From CAXMST01 sp963712765 (GTDB lineage Bacteria > Actinomycetota > Thermoleophilia > Solirubrobacterales > 70-9): DNA of 64,000 bases. Location: assembly GCA_963712765.1 (NCBI GenBank), contig CAVQIX010000003.1, positions 434,001-498,000 on the forward strand. The letters are read 5' to 3'. A program made the translations under genes and the position numbers. Shown here one piece after another: positions 17,432-25,973 of this stretch. The notes under the pieces were generated by a model, which saw only the letters and a list, made by a program, of their open reading frames with translations, did no database searches and was not told the DNA's origin. Position 1 is the stretch's first letter; every line of letters begins with the position of its first letter.

Positions 17432-19428
17432 GGCTCACCCCGACGCCCAGGTGCGGGCAGTCTCACGTCGATCGTGCCGCTCTCGTCCGTCGTTGCCCGG
17501 GCACCGGCGGGGATCAGAAGCGTCGTCTCGGGCAGCTCGACGATCGCCGGGCCGGAGATCACGGTCCCCGGGGGGAGCTCGCCGGTAAGGACCTCGGCCT
17601 CCACCCAGCGGCCGCCAAGACGGATCGGGCGAGAGGACCGGCGCGGTTCCTCAGCCCGCGCGGTGCCGGCGCCACCGGGCTCGCCGGGCTCGATCGTCGC
17701 GACCCGGATCCCGACCAGCTCGACCTCGGCCCCGGAGTCGCGGTAGCCGTAGCGGCGCTCGTGCTCGGCGGCGAAGCCCTCGCGGAGTTCCTCCGCGTCG
17801 GGCTCGGGGCCCGCCGGCACGTCGAGCTCGAACGACTGCCCCCGATATCGGAGCTCGTAGGTGACCTCCAGCCTCCCGCTCGCGCTCGGGTGGCCGAGCT
17901 CCGCCACCAGTTCCCCCACCCGGTCCGCAACCAGCTCCGAGCTGAGATCCGATGGCTCGATCATCACCGTCTTGGCGATGTCGCGGCGCCGCTCGCCGCA
18001 GGTCAGGCCGAGTGCCGAGAGGACCCCTCCGGCACGGGGAAGCAGAACCCGCTCGACGTCGAGCTCGGCGGCTATCGCCGCGGCGTGGAGGGGTCCGGCG
18101 CCGCCGAAGGCCAGCAGCGCGTGGTCGCGGGGATCGACGCCGCGCTCGACGGTGACGACGCGCAGCGCCCGGACCATCTCCTGGTTGGCGATGCGGACGA
18201 TGCCCTCGGCGGCCTCGACCGTCTCGAGCCCGAGCTCGCCGGCGAGCCGTCCGACCGCCGCCTCCGCCGCCTCAGGGTCGAGCTCGACTCCGCCTGCGAG
18301 CCGGCCGTCGGCGTCGAGGTTCCCAAGCAGCAGGTTCGCGTCGGTGACGGTCGGCTCCTCACCGCCAATGCTGTAGCAGGCGGGCCCTGGGTCGGCGCCC
18401 GCGGAGCGCGGTCCGACCCGCAGCGCCCCGCCCGAATCCCGCCATCCGATCGACCCGCCGCCGGCGCCGACCGTGTGTACGTCCACCATCGGGAGCTCGA
18501 TCGGGCGGCGCCCGATCGTCCGTCCCGAGCTGCGGCGGACCTCACCGTCCTCGATCACGCAGACGTCACATGAGGTCCCACCCATATCGAGGCCGAGGGC
18601 GTTGGGGGCGCCGCTGAGCCGCGCCAGCATCGCCGCGCCGACCGCTCCGCCGGCGGGACCGGAGAGGACGCTCCATGCCGCGCCGGACGCCGCTTCCTCG
18701 AGGCCGGCGAGGCCGCCGGAGGAGCGCATCACGGTCGGCTCCGGAAGTCCCCGCTCCGAGCAGCGATCACCGAGGCGGCCGAGGTAGCGGCGCAGCAGTG
18801 GCGAGAGGTAGGCGTCGATCACGGTCGTCGAGCAGCGTTCGTACTCCCTGAACTTCGGCAGGACCTCAGAGGAGACGCTCAGCGCGAGTTGCGGGTGAGC
18901 ATCGCGCAGTGCGGCCGCCAGCCGGCGCTCGTGCTCAGGCTCCCGGTATGAGAAGAGGAGGCAGATGGCGACCGCCTCGCAGTTCAGCGCCCCGACCTCG
19001 GCCACCACCCGCTCGACCTCGGCCTCGGTCAGCTCCTCGACGACGCCCTCGGGACCTATCCGCTCCCGGACACCGACCCTGAGCTCGGGGGGCGAGAGGG
19101 GCGCCGGCCGATCGGCACACGGGTGGTACAGGCTGACCCGATCCTGCCGCGCGATCTCGAGCAGGTCGGTGAACCCGGCAGTGGCGACCAGGGCGGTGCG
19201 AGCGCCGCGGCGCTCCAGCAGAGCGTTGGTGCCGACCGTCATCCCGTGGCTCAGCGCCGCAACGTCGGCGGCCGTGGCCCCGGCTTGGCGCAGCGCCTCG
19301 TCCACCGCCGCCAGCACGCCCTCTGACTGGTCGGCCGGCGTCGTCGGGACCTTCGCGGTGAATGCCTGCGGCCCATCGATCAGGACCGCATCAGTGAAGG
19401 TCCCGCCGACATCGACCCCGAGCTGCAT
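17428..19428 (-). CDS. Hydantoinase A/oxoprolinase family subunit
   Basis: ATP-using subunit of 666 aa (HyuA type). The actin-like phosphate motif at the N-terminus is GVDVGGTFTDAVL; a second one, ALGLDMGGTSCDVCVI, and VHTVGAGGGSIGW follow in the middle, and LLAFGGAGPLHA later. This order is normal for the family that hydrolyses hydantoins or 5-oxoproline, or carboxylates ketones. It is the first gene of a two-gene operon with the HyuB-type gene. No transporter or regulator is next to it, so its pathway is not indicated by context. Confidence 0.88.
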   Translation of the reverse strand: MQLGVDVGGTFTDAVLIDGPQAFTAKVPTTPADQSEGVLAAVDEALRQAGATAADVAALSHGMTVGTNALLERRGARTALVATAGFTDLLEIARQDRVSLYHPCADRPAPLSPPELRVGVRERIGPEGVVEELTEAEVERVVAEVGALNCEAVAICLLFSYREPEHERRLAAALRDAHPQLALSVSSEVLPKFREYERCSTTVIDAYLSPLLRRYLGRLGDRCSERGLPEPTVMRSSGGLAGLEEAASGAAWSVLSGPAGGAVGAAMLARLSGAPNALGLDMGGTSCDVCVIEDGEVRRSSGRTIGRRPIELPMVDVHTVGAGGGSIGWRDSGGALRVGPRSAGADPGPACYSIGGEEPTVTDANLLLGNLDADGRLAGGVELDPEAAEAAVGRLAGELGLETVEAAEGIVRIANQEMVRALRVVTVERGVDPRDHALLAFGGAGPLHAAAIAAELDVERVLLPRAGGVLSALGLTCGERRRDIAKTVMIEPSDLSSELVADRVGELVAELGHPSASGRLEVTYELRYRGQSFELDVPAGPEPDAEELREGFAAEHERRYGYRDSGAEVELVGIRVATIEPGEPGGAGTARAEEPRRSSRPIRLGGRWVEAEVLTGELPPGTVISGPAIVELPETTLLIPAGARATTDESGTIDVRLPAPGRRGEP

Positions 19429-19663
19429 CGGCGTCCATTACATCGCAGCGCGGGGGAGTCCGTCGAGCGGACCGTGGCGGCTCAGGCGGGCCGGCGACCG
19501 CGGCCTCGTCCGGGGACGGCGCCGCGGTGAGGGCCGCGGAGCTGCTCGCGGATCGGGAAGCGGCCCGAAGCCGGTGAACGGGGTCCTGATCGGGCGGGCG
19601 AAGTAGCGGCGGACTCTGACCAGGCAGGCGGGGGCACGCGTGTTGAGGCCCTCTGGGTGTCGC

Positions 19664-21130
19664 TCATGCTCCCCAGCGCTCCATTCGGGCGGATCCGTCG
19701 GCGCCGATCACGACATGCGTGGCATCGAGCCCGCCGTCGCGAGCCGGATGGTCGCGACGGCGATGCACGCCTCTCGACTCGGCCCGCAGCAGGGCCGAGG
19801 CCGCGATCAGCCGGGCCGGTGGGTAGGGGTCGTCGGCCAGCTGCTCGAGCTCTCCGGCGCTTCGCAGCGGCCCGGCCAGCCGCCAGAGTCGCTCGCGCGT
19901 CTCGGGGGTGGGTGGCATGAAACGGTGCCTCGGCTCGGCGGGGGGCCCCGTGCGCGGAGCGCCGATCCCAAGCTCGGCGGCGGTGATTGCGGCCCGGGTC
20001 CCGAACACGAAGCACTCGCTCAGTGAGTTGGACGCGAGCCGGTTGGCGCCGTGGACGCCGGTGTAGGCACACTCGCCGACTGCGAGCAGGCCGGGCACGT
20101 CGGTCGCGCCGCGGAGGTCGGTTCGAATGCCGCCAATCAGGTAGTGGGCGGCGGGTGCCACGGGCACCGCGCCCGGATCGACGCCGGCCTCGGTCAGGGT
20201 CGTGACAATCGAGGGGAAGCGCTCGAGCGGGACAGGTCGCAGATCGAGACCGACCGAGCCAACGCCGTCGGCCTCCATCCGGTCGAGGATCGCGGCCGTG
20301 ACCTGATCGCGCGGCGCCAACTCGTCGGTGAAGCGCCTACCGTCGGCATCCAGCAGGAGTGCGCCCTCGCCGCGCACCGCCTCGGTTATCAACCGACCGT
20401 CGAGCGGTGAGCCGGGCGCCGACAGCGCGGTTGGATGGAACTGGCAGAGCTCCAGCCCGGCCAGCTCGGCGCCGATCTGATGCGCTAGCACCGAGCCGGC
20501 CGCGATCGCGCCCCAGGGGTTGGTGGTGCGCTGCCACAGCGCTGCGCCACCGCCGGTGGCGAGCACCGTGGCGCCGGCTGCCAGGGGGCCTCGGTCGGTC
20601 CAGACCCCGACGCAGCCCTCGCCTTCACGGCAGAGGGCCATCGCCGAGCGGCCCTCGAGAACGTCGATTCCGGGGTCGTCGGAGGCTCGCGCGGCCAGGC
20701 ACTGCGTGATCGCCTTCCCGGTCGAGGCGCCTCCGGCGTGGACGATCCGGCGCGCCGAGTGTCCACCCTCGAGCCCGAGCGCGAGTCCTCCGTCGGAATC
20801 GCGATCGAAATCCACCCCCCGCTCGGTCAGCTTCGCGACCGCGTCGGGCGCTTCGTTGACGAGTACCTCGACCGCCTCGGGCTCGCACAGAGCACGACCG
20901 GCGTTGAGCGTGTCCTCCTGGTGACGCGCCGGTGAGTCGTCGGGGGCGATGGCCGCCGCCAGGCCTCCCTGGGCCCAGTAGCTCGAGCTCTCAGCCAGTG
21001 GCTTGCGGGAGATCAGCGCGACTCGCGCACCGAGCGCGGAGGCCTCGAGGGCGACATGGAGTCCGGCCGCACCTCCGCCGACCACAGCGACGTCGTAGCC
21101 GTCTCTCAACGTTTCCCGCTCTGTGGCCAC
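19664..21130 (-). CDS. nadB: L-aspartate oxidase
   Basis: FAD enzyme, 488 aa, that oxidises L-aspartate to iminoaspartate, the first step of de novo NAD synthesis. The dinucleotide fold is VAVVGGGAAGLHVAL, followed by SSSYWAQGGLAAAI, LCQFHPTAL, TEAVRGEGALL and GANRLASNSLSECFVFG, the standard NadB order. The C-terminal Arg-rich segment SRGVHRRRDHPA matches the substrate-site region. Start is GTG 21130. No nadA or nadC is adjacent in the window, unlike the usual nadA-nadB-nadC cluster. Only 25 bases separate its start from that of the divergent amidohydrolase. Confidence 0.92.
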   Translation of the reverse strand: MATERETLRDGYDVAVVGGGAAGLHVALEASALGARVALISRKPLAESSSYWAQGGLAAAIAPDDSPARHQEDTLNAGRALCEPEAVEVLVNEAPDAVAKLTERGVDFDRDSDGGLALGLEGGHSARRIVHAGGASTGKAITQCLAARASDDPGIDVLEGRSAMALCREGEGCVGVWTDRGPLAAGATVLATGGGAALWQRTTNPWGAIAAGSVLAHQIGAELAGLELCQFHPTALSAPGSPLDGRLITEAVRGEGALLLDADGRRFTDELAPRDQVTAAILDRMEADGVGSVGLDLRPVPLERFPSIVTTLTEAGVDPGAVPVAPAAHYLIGGIRTDLRGATDVPGLLAVGECAYTGVHGANRLASNSLSECFVFGTRAAITAAELGIGAPRTGPPAEPRHRFMPPTPETRERLWRLAGPLRSAGELEQLADDPYPPARLIAASALLRAESRGVHRRRDHPARDGGLDATHVVIGADGSARMERWGA

Positions 21131-21155
21131 CTGCGGGTACCGTATCCGTCCAGCA

Positions 21156-22160
21156 ATGGGTCTCTACTTCCGCCATCCCTCCTCTCTCGCACACGACACG
21201 GGCGGCCATCCGGAGTGCGCCGAGCGGATCACCGCGCTCGAGCGGGGGCTGGACGCCGCCGGATGGCCCGCTCTGACCCTGCACGAGGCGACGGCCGCGG
21301 ATCGCGGCCAGATCGGCCGCGTCCACACCGAGCGCCACATCGACACCATCGAGCGCATCTGTTCTGAGGGCGGCGGCATGATCGACAACGACACGGTCGC
21401 CGTCCCCGCCTCCTGGGAGGCGGCCCTGCACGCGGCCGGGGCGGCTGGCGAGGCGGCGGAGCGCCTGCTCTCCGGCGAGGGCGAGTTCGCCTTCTGTGGG
21501 ATGCGGCCCCCGGGTCACCACGCCGAGTCGGATCGGGCGATGGGCTTCTGCCTGTTCAACTCGATCGCCGTCGGCGCCGCCCACGCGATCGCCGAGACCT
21601 CGGCGGAGCGGGTGCTGATCCTCGACTGGGACGTGCATCACGGGAACGGCACGGCCGAGATCTTCGCCGCCCGTAACGATGTGCTCTACGCCAGCATCCA
21701 CCAGAGCCCGCTGTATCCAGGCACCGGACATCCACGCGAGATCGGGTCGGGGGCGGGGGAGGGGTTCACGGTCAACCTGCCGGTCGCGGCCGGCGCCGAC
21801 GGCGAGCTGTTCGCGGCGCTCTGCCAGCACGTGATCGTCCCGATCGCCCGGCAGTTCGAGCCCGATCTGCTCGCGATCTCAGCCGGCTTCGACGCCCACG
21901 CCGACGATCCGCTCGCGGACTGCCTGCTGCGCGACGCTGACTACGCGACGATGGCGGCCGGCTTCCGGGATCTCGGGCGCGAGCTCGGTGCGCCGGTCCT
22001 GGTCTGCCTCGAGGGCGGATACGACCTCGAGGCGCTGGCCGGCTCGGCGCTGGCCTGCGTGCGCGGACTGAGCGAGGAGATCGACCCGCCGGTCGCGGAT
22101 CCGGCCCTGGCTGCGCCCGCCCGGCGCCTGTTCGCCGGCAGCTGGAGCAGCTTGGCCTGA
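21156..22160 (+). CDS. Histone-deacetylase-family amidohydrolase (AcuC/acetylpolyamine-type)
   Basis: Zinc amidohydrolase, 334 aa, that would remove acyl groups from lysines or polyamines. Active-site parts are all present: PPGHHAE (H121, H122), LDWDVHHGNG (D157/D159, H161), GFDAHADDPL (zinc Asp) and the transition-state Tyr in LEGGYDLEA. This is the class II/AcuC-like bacterial branch; the precise substrate is unknown. ATG 21156 starts the conserved GLYFRHPSSLAHDTGGHPE; an upstream in-frame start at 21123 would overlap nadB and adds an unlikely sequence. No acetoin or acetyl-CoA genes are near. Confidence 0.87.
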   Translation: MGLYFRHPSSLAHDTGGHPECAERITALERGLDAAGWPALTLHEATAADRGQIGRVHTERHIDTIERICSEGGGMIDNDTVAVPASWEAALHAAGAAGEAAERLLSGEGEFAFCGMRPPGHHAESDRAMGFCLFNSIAVGAAHAIAETSAERVLILDWDVHHGNGTAEIFAARNDVLYASIHQSPLYPGTGHPREIGSGAGEGFTVNLPVAAGADGELFAALCQHVIVPIARQFEPDLLAISAGFDAHADDPLADCLLRDADYATMAAGFRDLGRELGAPVLVCLEGGYDLEALAGSALACVRGLSEEIDPPVADPALAAPARRLFAGSWSSLA

Positions 22161-22197
22161 GCTCGCCCTGCTCGCGCCGAGGGCGTCAGCCGAGGGA

Positions 22198-24162
22198 TCA
22201 GCTTCGATCGCCCTTTCCTCCGCCGTCGGCATGCCGGGCGACACCGCCGAGGCGCTCGGCGGCGGCGCGGAACCGTTCCTCGCGACTCCGCCCCTGTGAA
22301 CTGCATTCCTGCTCCGGTGAAAGCTGCTGGGCCTCGGTGGGTCCGCGAAGCTGAGAACGTTCGAGGTCAAGCTCCCGCCGCAGGCGCTTCTCAGCCTCCG
22401 CCTCGCCCTCCGCTCGCGCCGCTGCAAGTGACGCCTGCAGATCTCCGCTGCCACCGAGCTCACCCTCCTTCCGCAAGGCCCTGGCCTGTCCCCGCAGCCA
22501 GTCGGCCGCGGCCCTCCTGGCGTTGAACGCCACCTCGGCACGGGCCCGGTGGTCGGCCTCGGTCCTGGCCGCTTCAGCGGCCGCGGTTATCCGATCCTCG
22601 ACGTCGGTCTGAGCCGCATCGATCTCGGCGCGCGCACGCTCCTCTGCCTCGTCGGCGGCCTTCTCGGCCCGCTCGCTAGCGAGCTCTCTTTCACGCTCGA
22701 TCTGCTCGCCGGCCTCGGCCCGCAGTCGTTTCGCCTCATCGGCCAGCCGGCGCTCGGCGACGTTGATCCGCTCGACCGCCTCGACGGCCCGCTCCTCTAT
22801 CTGCAGCAGGCGCCGGTCGGAGTCCTCGATGATCCTGACCTTCTCCTCGCGCTCCCGTTCGAGTTCGCGCTCCCGCTCGGCCAGCTTGTCGGCGAACCGA
22901 TCCTCGGCGGCCCGCCTGGCGACGGCGACCTCCGCCCTGATCCTCTCCTCGGCCTCTCCTCGGATCCGCTCCACCCGCTCGTTGGCCTCGCGCTCGGCCT
23001 CCGAGCTCGCCCGATCGGTCAGCTCCGCCTCCCTGGCCACCTCCGAGCGCCTCAGCTCGGCCTCGATTTCGGCCCTCGTCTGGGCCCTGGCCTGCTCGAG
23101 CTGCTCGGCCAGGCTGGAATCGGCCGTCTCGGCCATCTCCCCGCGCGCTCGCTCGGCAGCATCGCGGGCGAGGCCGTCCGCCTCCTCGCGGGCCACGGTC
23201 AACTCCTGCCGCAGGTCCTCGGTCTCGGTCTCGATCAGCTTCTCAAGGTCATGGCGCGAGCTCAGCTCCGCCTCGGTTCGCGCTCGCTCGGCCGCCGCCG
23301 CCCGGGTCTCGGCGTCCTCGAGCCGGGTCAGGGCCTCGCGCAGGGCCGCCGCGGCCGCCTCGCGGTCCCGCCGCGCCGCCGCCAGCGCCTCTGCTTCGCC
23401 GACGTCGGCCTGCTCACCGGCGTGGCGCGATTCCTCGCTGATCCGGCGCTCTGCCTCGCGCTCCATCTCCTCCGCCTGCTCTCGCAGCCGCTCCTCCGCC
23501 TCGGCGCGTACCGCCGCCTCGGTCTCTGCCCGGGCTCGTTCGACCTCGGCCCGGACCCGCTCCCTCGCTTCGGACTTCAGCGAGGTGACCTGGCCGCGTA
23601 GCCACTTGGTGGCCGCCGCCTTCGTGCGCGCTTCGACCTGGTCCCGCTCTCGCTGCAGTCGGTCCGCCCGCTCGGCCTCGGAGGCCGCGCGGGTCTCGGC
23701 CGCCTCGACCCGCTGGCGCAGCTCGTCGGTTGCTCCCGAAGCGGTGTTCTTCGCGCGCTCGAGGTCTTCCTCGAGGGCGAGGATCTCCTCCGCCGCACGC
23801 AGTTCGGCGGCCTGGGCCGCCTGATCGGCGGCGATCCGGATCCGCTCGCCCGTGTCGCCGCGGCCTGGAGTCCGCGTCGGTACCGGGGGCTGGATCGGCG
23901 GGTCCGGCTTCGCCCACTCGCTGGTGTCGGCGCCGCTCGGCGTCCCTTCGGTGGACGGCCCCTGTGGGTTCTGCGGCTCGGGCTCGCTCGCAGCGGCGGG
24001 CTCCTCCTGGTCGGGGTAGAGGACCTCGGCGGCGTCGAACGGCCGCCCGCTCGGTGAACCGGGAGCCGGCTCGGGTCCCTCGGCGCCGTCGGCTCCGCCT
24101 TCCGTGGGCTCAGAGGCTTCCGGAGCGCGTCTCCTCCCGAATATGCGCCTGCGCCTAGCCAT
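22198..24162 (-). CDS. Large Glu/Ala/Arg-rich coiled-coil protein
   Basis: No family recognised, 654 aa. The N-terminus is strongly basic (ARRRRIFGRRR), followed by a Pro/Glu/Ser-rich linker to about residue 100 and then nearly 500 residues of heptad-like Glu/Arg/Ala sequence typical of a long coiled coil. Two breaks in this coil share the motif WLRGQ (W187 and W555), each followed by a basic patch. There is no signal peptide or membrane helix. The start is taken at ATG 24162 since the 22 codons before it look non-coding. It is divergent from the pilin gene. A cytoskeletal or scaffold role is a guess from shape only. Confidence 0.65.
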   Translation of the reverse strand: MARRRRIFGRRRAPEASEPTEGGADGAEGPEPAPGSPSGRPFDAAEVLYPDQEEPAAASEPEPQNPQGPSTEGTPSGADTSEWAKPDPPIQPPVPTRTPGRGDTGERIRIAADQAAQAAELRAAEEILALEEDLERAKNTASGATDELRQRVEAAETRAASEAERADRLQRERDQVEARTKAAATKWLRGQVTSLKSEARERVRAEVERARAETEAAVRAEAEERLREQAEEMEREAERRISEESRHAGEQADVGEAEALAAARRDREAAAAALREALTRLEDAETRAAAAERARTEAELSSRHDLEKLIETETEDLRQELTVAREEADGLARDAAERARGEMAETADSSLAEQLEQARAQTRAEIEAELRRSEVAREAELTDRASSEAEREANERVERIRGEAEERIRAEVAVARRAAEDRFADKLAERERELEREREEKVRIIEDSDRRLLQIEERAVEAVERINVAERRLADEAKRLRAEAGEQIERERELASERAEKAADEAEERARAEIDAAQTDVEDRITAAAEAARTEADHRARAEVAFNARRAAADWLRGQARALRKEGELGGSGDLQASLAAARAEGEAEAEKRLRRELDLERSQLRGPTEAQQLSPEQECSSQGRSREERFRAAAERLGGVARHADGGGKGDRS

Positions 24163-24223
24163 CGACCGCGCGCAGGTTAGATGAGCGCAGCGGCCATCCG
24201 CCTGGATGGTCGAGGAATCGACC

Positions 24224-24311
24224 GGCAACAGTCACAGCTGGGTCTTGAGCGGTAACGCAAAGGCTCCGAGGATCGGGCCCGTAAGCCAGCTACCGGCCCC
24301 AGGGCCGCGAA
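24224..24311 (+). ncRNA. Candidate structured RNA leader of the pilin gene (c-di-GMP-I-like?)
   Basis: The leader just ahead of the pilin gene has pairing potential: AGCTGG (24236-24241) with CCAGCT (24286-24291), GAGC with GCTC enclosing GGTAACGCAAAG, CCGA with TCGG, and alternatively GGGCC with GGCCC. The strings AACGCAAAG and AAGCCAGCTACCGG resemble the conserved core and tail of class I c-di-GMP riboswitches (GEMM), which control pilins in other bacteria. The usual GGCAAACC/GNRA-loop hairpin is not clear, so the assignment is tentative. A good ribosome site (AAAGGA) follows at 24310. Confidence 0.35.
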
Positions 24312-24321
24312 AGGACATCAC

Positions 24322-24579
24322 ATGTACGCCAGGTTCGGAGCCGCACACTGGGCGCTATTGAACGCAGCAGAGACAATCGGATCGGGGATGGACCGCCTCC
24401 GCGCGGAGCGCGGGCAGGGCACGGTCGAGTACGTCGGCCTGCTGCTGCTCGTCGCCGTCCTGATGGGCGGCATGGTCGCCGCCATCGGCGGTCTCAACAG
24501 CCTCCCCGGCAAGGAGCTGGCGGAGGCGATCACGAAGAAGATCGTCCAGGCGGTCCAGAAGGTCTCGTTCGCGAAGTGA
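24322..24579 (+). CDS. Orphan Flp/type IVb-like prepilin
   Basis: Small pilin-like protein, 85 aa. The segment RG-QGTVEYVGLLLL fits the type IVb prepilin processing site: Gly at -1, Glu at +5 and Tyr at +6, then a long hydrophobic helix (VGLLLLVAVLMGGMVAAIGG). The tail is Lys-rich and short. Start ATG 24322 has AAAGGA six bases upstream; an internal ATG at 24388 would give a more usual short leader but has no such site. No Tad secretion, prepilin peptidase or other pilus genes occur in the window, so assembly must rely on genes elsewhere. A strong hairpin follows the stop. Confidence 0.8.
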   Translation: MYARFGAAHWALLNAAETIGSGMDRLRAERGQGTVEYVGLLLLVAVLMGGMVAAIGGLNSLPGKELAEAITKKIVQAVQKVSFAK

Positions 24580-24588
24580 GGCCCCGGC

Positions 24589-24617
24589 CGCCGGCCCCGT
24601 GGTTTGCGGGGCCGGCG
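24589..24617 (+). terminator. Hairpin after pilin gene
   Basis: Perfect 11-bp stem CGCCGGCCCCG / CGGGGCCGGCG with a 7-base loop TGGTTTG, starting 10 bases after the pilin stop codon. No T run follows, as is common in high-GC actinobacteria. It would separate the pilin transcript from the rph operon. Confidence 0.7.
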
Positions 24618-24645
24618 CGCCGCGGCGTTTGCGAGACTGCTCCAG

Positions 24646-25371
24646 ATGAGCAGCCGCAGCTATGAGCGCCGTGATGACGAGGGGCGCCCGGTTGTGATCG
24701 AGCCTGGCTACCTCCGCACCGCCGACGGGTCGGCGCTGATCTCGGTCGGCGAGACACGAATCATCTGCACTGCCTCGATCGCCGAGCAGGTACCTCGCTG
24801 GCTAAAGGGAGGGGGCAAGGGCTGGGTCACGGCCGAGTACGCGATGCTGCCCGCCTCGACCGGGGAGCGCAAGGAGCGCGATTCCAAACGTGGCAGGCCG
24901 GATGGGCGCTCGACCGAGATCCAGCGTCTGATTGGCCGCTCGCTGCGGATGGTCGTCGATTTCGAGGCGCTCGGTGAGCGCGCGGTCTGGGTCGACTGCG
25001 ACGTCCTGCAGGCCGACGGCGGAACCCGGTGCGCGGCGATCACCGGTGGATACGTGGCTCTCCACCTCGCGCTGGCGACAGCGGTCGAGCGCGGCGAGCT
25101 GAGCGAGCTCCCGCTCACCGGCTCGGTGGCGGCGATCAGCGTCGGCATGGTCGACGGGCGGCCGGTCTGCGACCTCGACTATTCGGAGGACTCCACCGCC
25201 GAAGTCGATGCCAACGTGGTCATGACCGACGACGGCGGCCTGGTCGAGGTCCAGGCCACGGCTGAGCGCACCCCGCTCTCGCGAGCCTCTCTCGACCGGC
25301 TCCTCAGCCTCGCCGAGGGTGGTATCGCCGGGCTCCGTGCTGCGCAGGAGCTGGCAGTCCAGGGCGGATGA
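24646..25371 (+). CDS. rph: Ribonuclease PH
   Basis: Phosphorolytic 3'-5' exoribonuclease that trims tRNA 3' ends, 241 aa from ATG 24646. Typical parts are a conserved N-terminal SYERRDDEGRP, GSALISVGETRIICTASI, GKGWVTAEYAMLPAST, the phosphate-site Arg region RSTEIQRLIGRSLR, DVLQADGGTRCAAITG and the acidic catalytic segment DLDYSEDSTAEVDANVVMT (Asp residues for metal). It is first in a tightly packed operon: its stop overlaps the rdgB start (ATGA, 25368-25371). A longer start at 24604 lies inside the terminator hairpin and is rejected. Confidence 0.95.
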   Translation: MSSRSYERRDDEGRPVVIEPGYLRTADGSALISVGETRIICTASIAEQVPRWLKGGGKGWVTAEYAMLPASTGERKERDSKRGRPDGRSTEIQRLIGRSLRMVVDFEALGERAVWVDCDVLQADGGTRCAAITGGYVALHLALATAVERGELSELPLTGSVAAISVGMVDGRPVCDLDYSEDSTAEVDANVVMTDDGGLVEVQATAERTPLSRASLDRLLSLAEGGIAGLRAAQELAVQGG

Positions 25372-25973
25372 GCGCGGCCGGCCGGCCGCGCCTGGTGGTC
25401 GCGACGCGGAACGAGCACAAGCTCCACGAGCTGCGGGCGATCCTCGACCGCTTCGAGCTGGTGAGCCTGCCCGCCGATGTGGTCCTGCCGCCGGAGACCG
25501 GCGACACTTTCGCCGAGAACGCGATCAGCAAAGCGAGGGCCGCCGTGGCGGCGACCGGCGTTGACTCCATCGCCGACGACTCTGGGATCGAGGCCGTTGC
25601 GCTCGGCGGCCGTCCGGGGGTACGGTCGGCACGCTACGCGGGCGAGGACGCGAGCGACGAGGAGAACCTATCCCTGCTGATGGCCGAGGTACCCAAGGCG
25701 GGTGAGAGGGGAGTCGCATATGTCTGTGCAATGGCGTACGCGGGTCGCGACAGCAGCGAACTGATCGCCGAGGGTCGTTGCGCCGGCGAGCTCGCGCACG
25801 AGAAGCGGGGCTCTGGTGGCTTCGGCTACGACCCGGCGTTCGTACCGCGCGACACCGGAGCGGGCGACGAGCGCACGATGGCGGAGCTCGACCCCGACGA
25901 GAAGCACCTGATCAGCCACCGCGGCCGGGCGGCGCGCGAACTCGCGGCGATGCTCGAGGCGGCACGGCGATGA
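25368..25973 (+). CDS. rdgB: RdgB/HAM1 XTP/dITP pyrophosphatase
   Basis: House-cleaning nucleotidase, 201 aa, that hydrolyses dITP, XTP and related non-standard triphosphates to monophosphates. Family signatures: LVVATRNEHKLHELRAIL at the start, ETGDTFAENAISKARAA, IADDSGIEAVALGG, PGVRSARYAG and HEKRGSGGFGYDPAFVP. It lies between rph and the cation efflux gene with 4-base overlaps on both sides, the common rph-rdgB order of actinobacteria. Confidence 0.95.
   Translation: MSAAGRPRLVVATRNEHKLHELRAILDRFELVSLPADVVLPPETGDTFAENAISKARAAVAATGVDSIADDSGIEAVALGGRPGVRSARYAGEDASDEENLSLLMAEVPKAGERGVAYVCAMAYAGRDSSELIAEGRCAGELAHEKRGSGGFGYDPAFVPRDTGAGDERTMAELDPDEKHLISHRGRAARELAAMLEAARR

Noticed and set aside
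15878..17746. 622-codon plus-strand ORF opposite the hydantoinase genes
   Set aside because: Shadow of HyuB and HyuA; no family pattern and no ribosome site.
19482..19667. Small ORF of 61 codons starting with ATGA overlap at the nadB stop
   Set aside because: The overlap is attractive, but the sequence is Arg/Pro/Gly/Ser-rich with no fold-like pattern; another frame in the same stretch looks more protein-like for about 25 residues but has no start. Not enough to call a gene.
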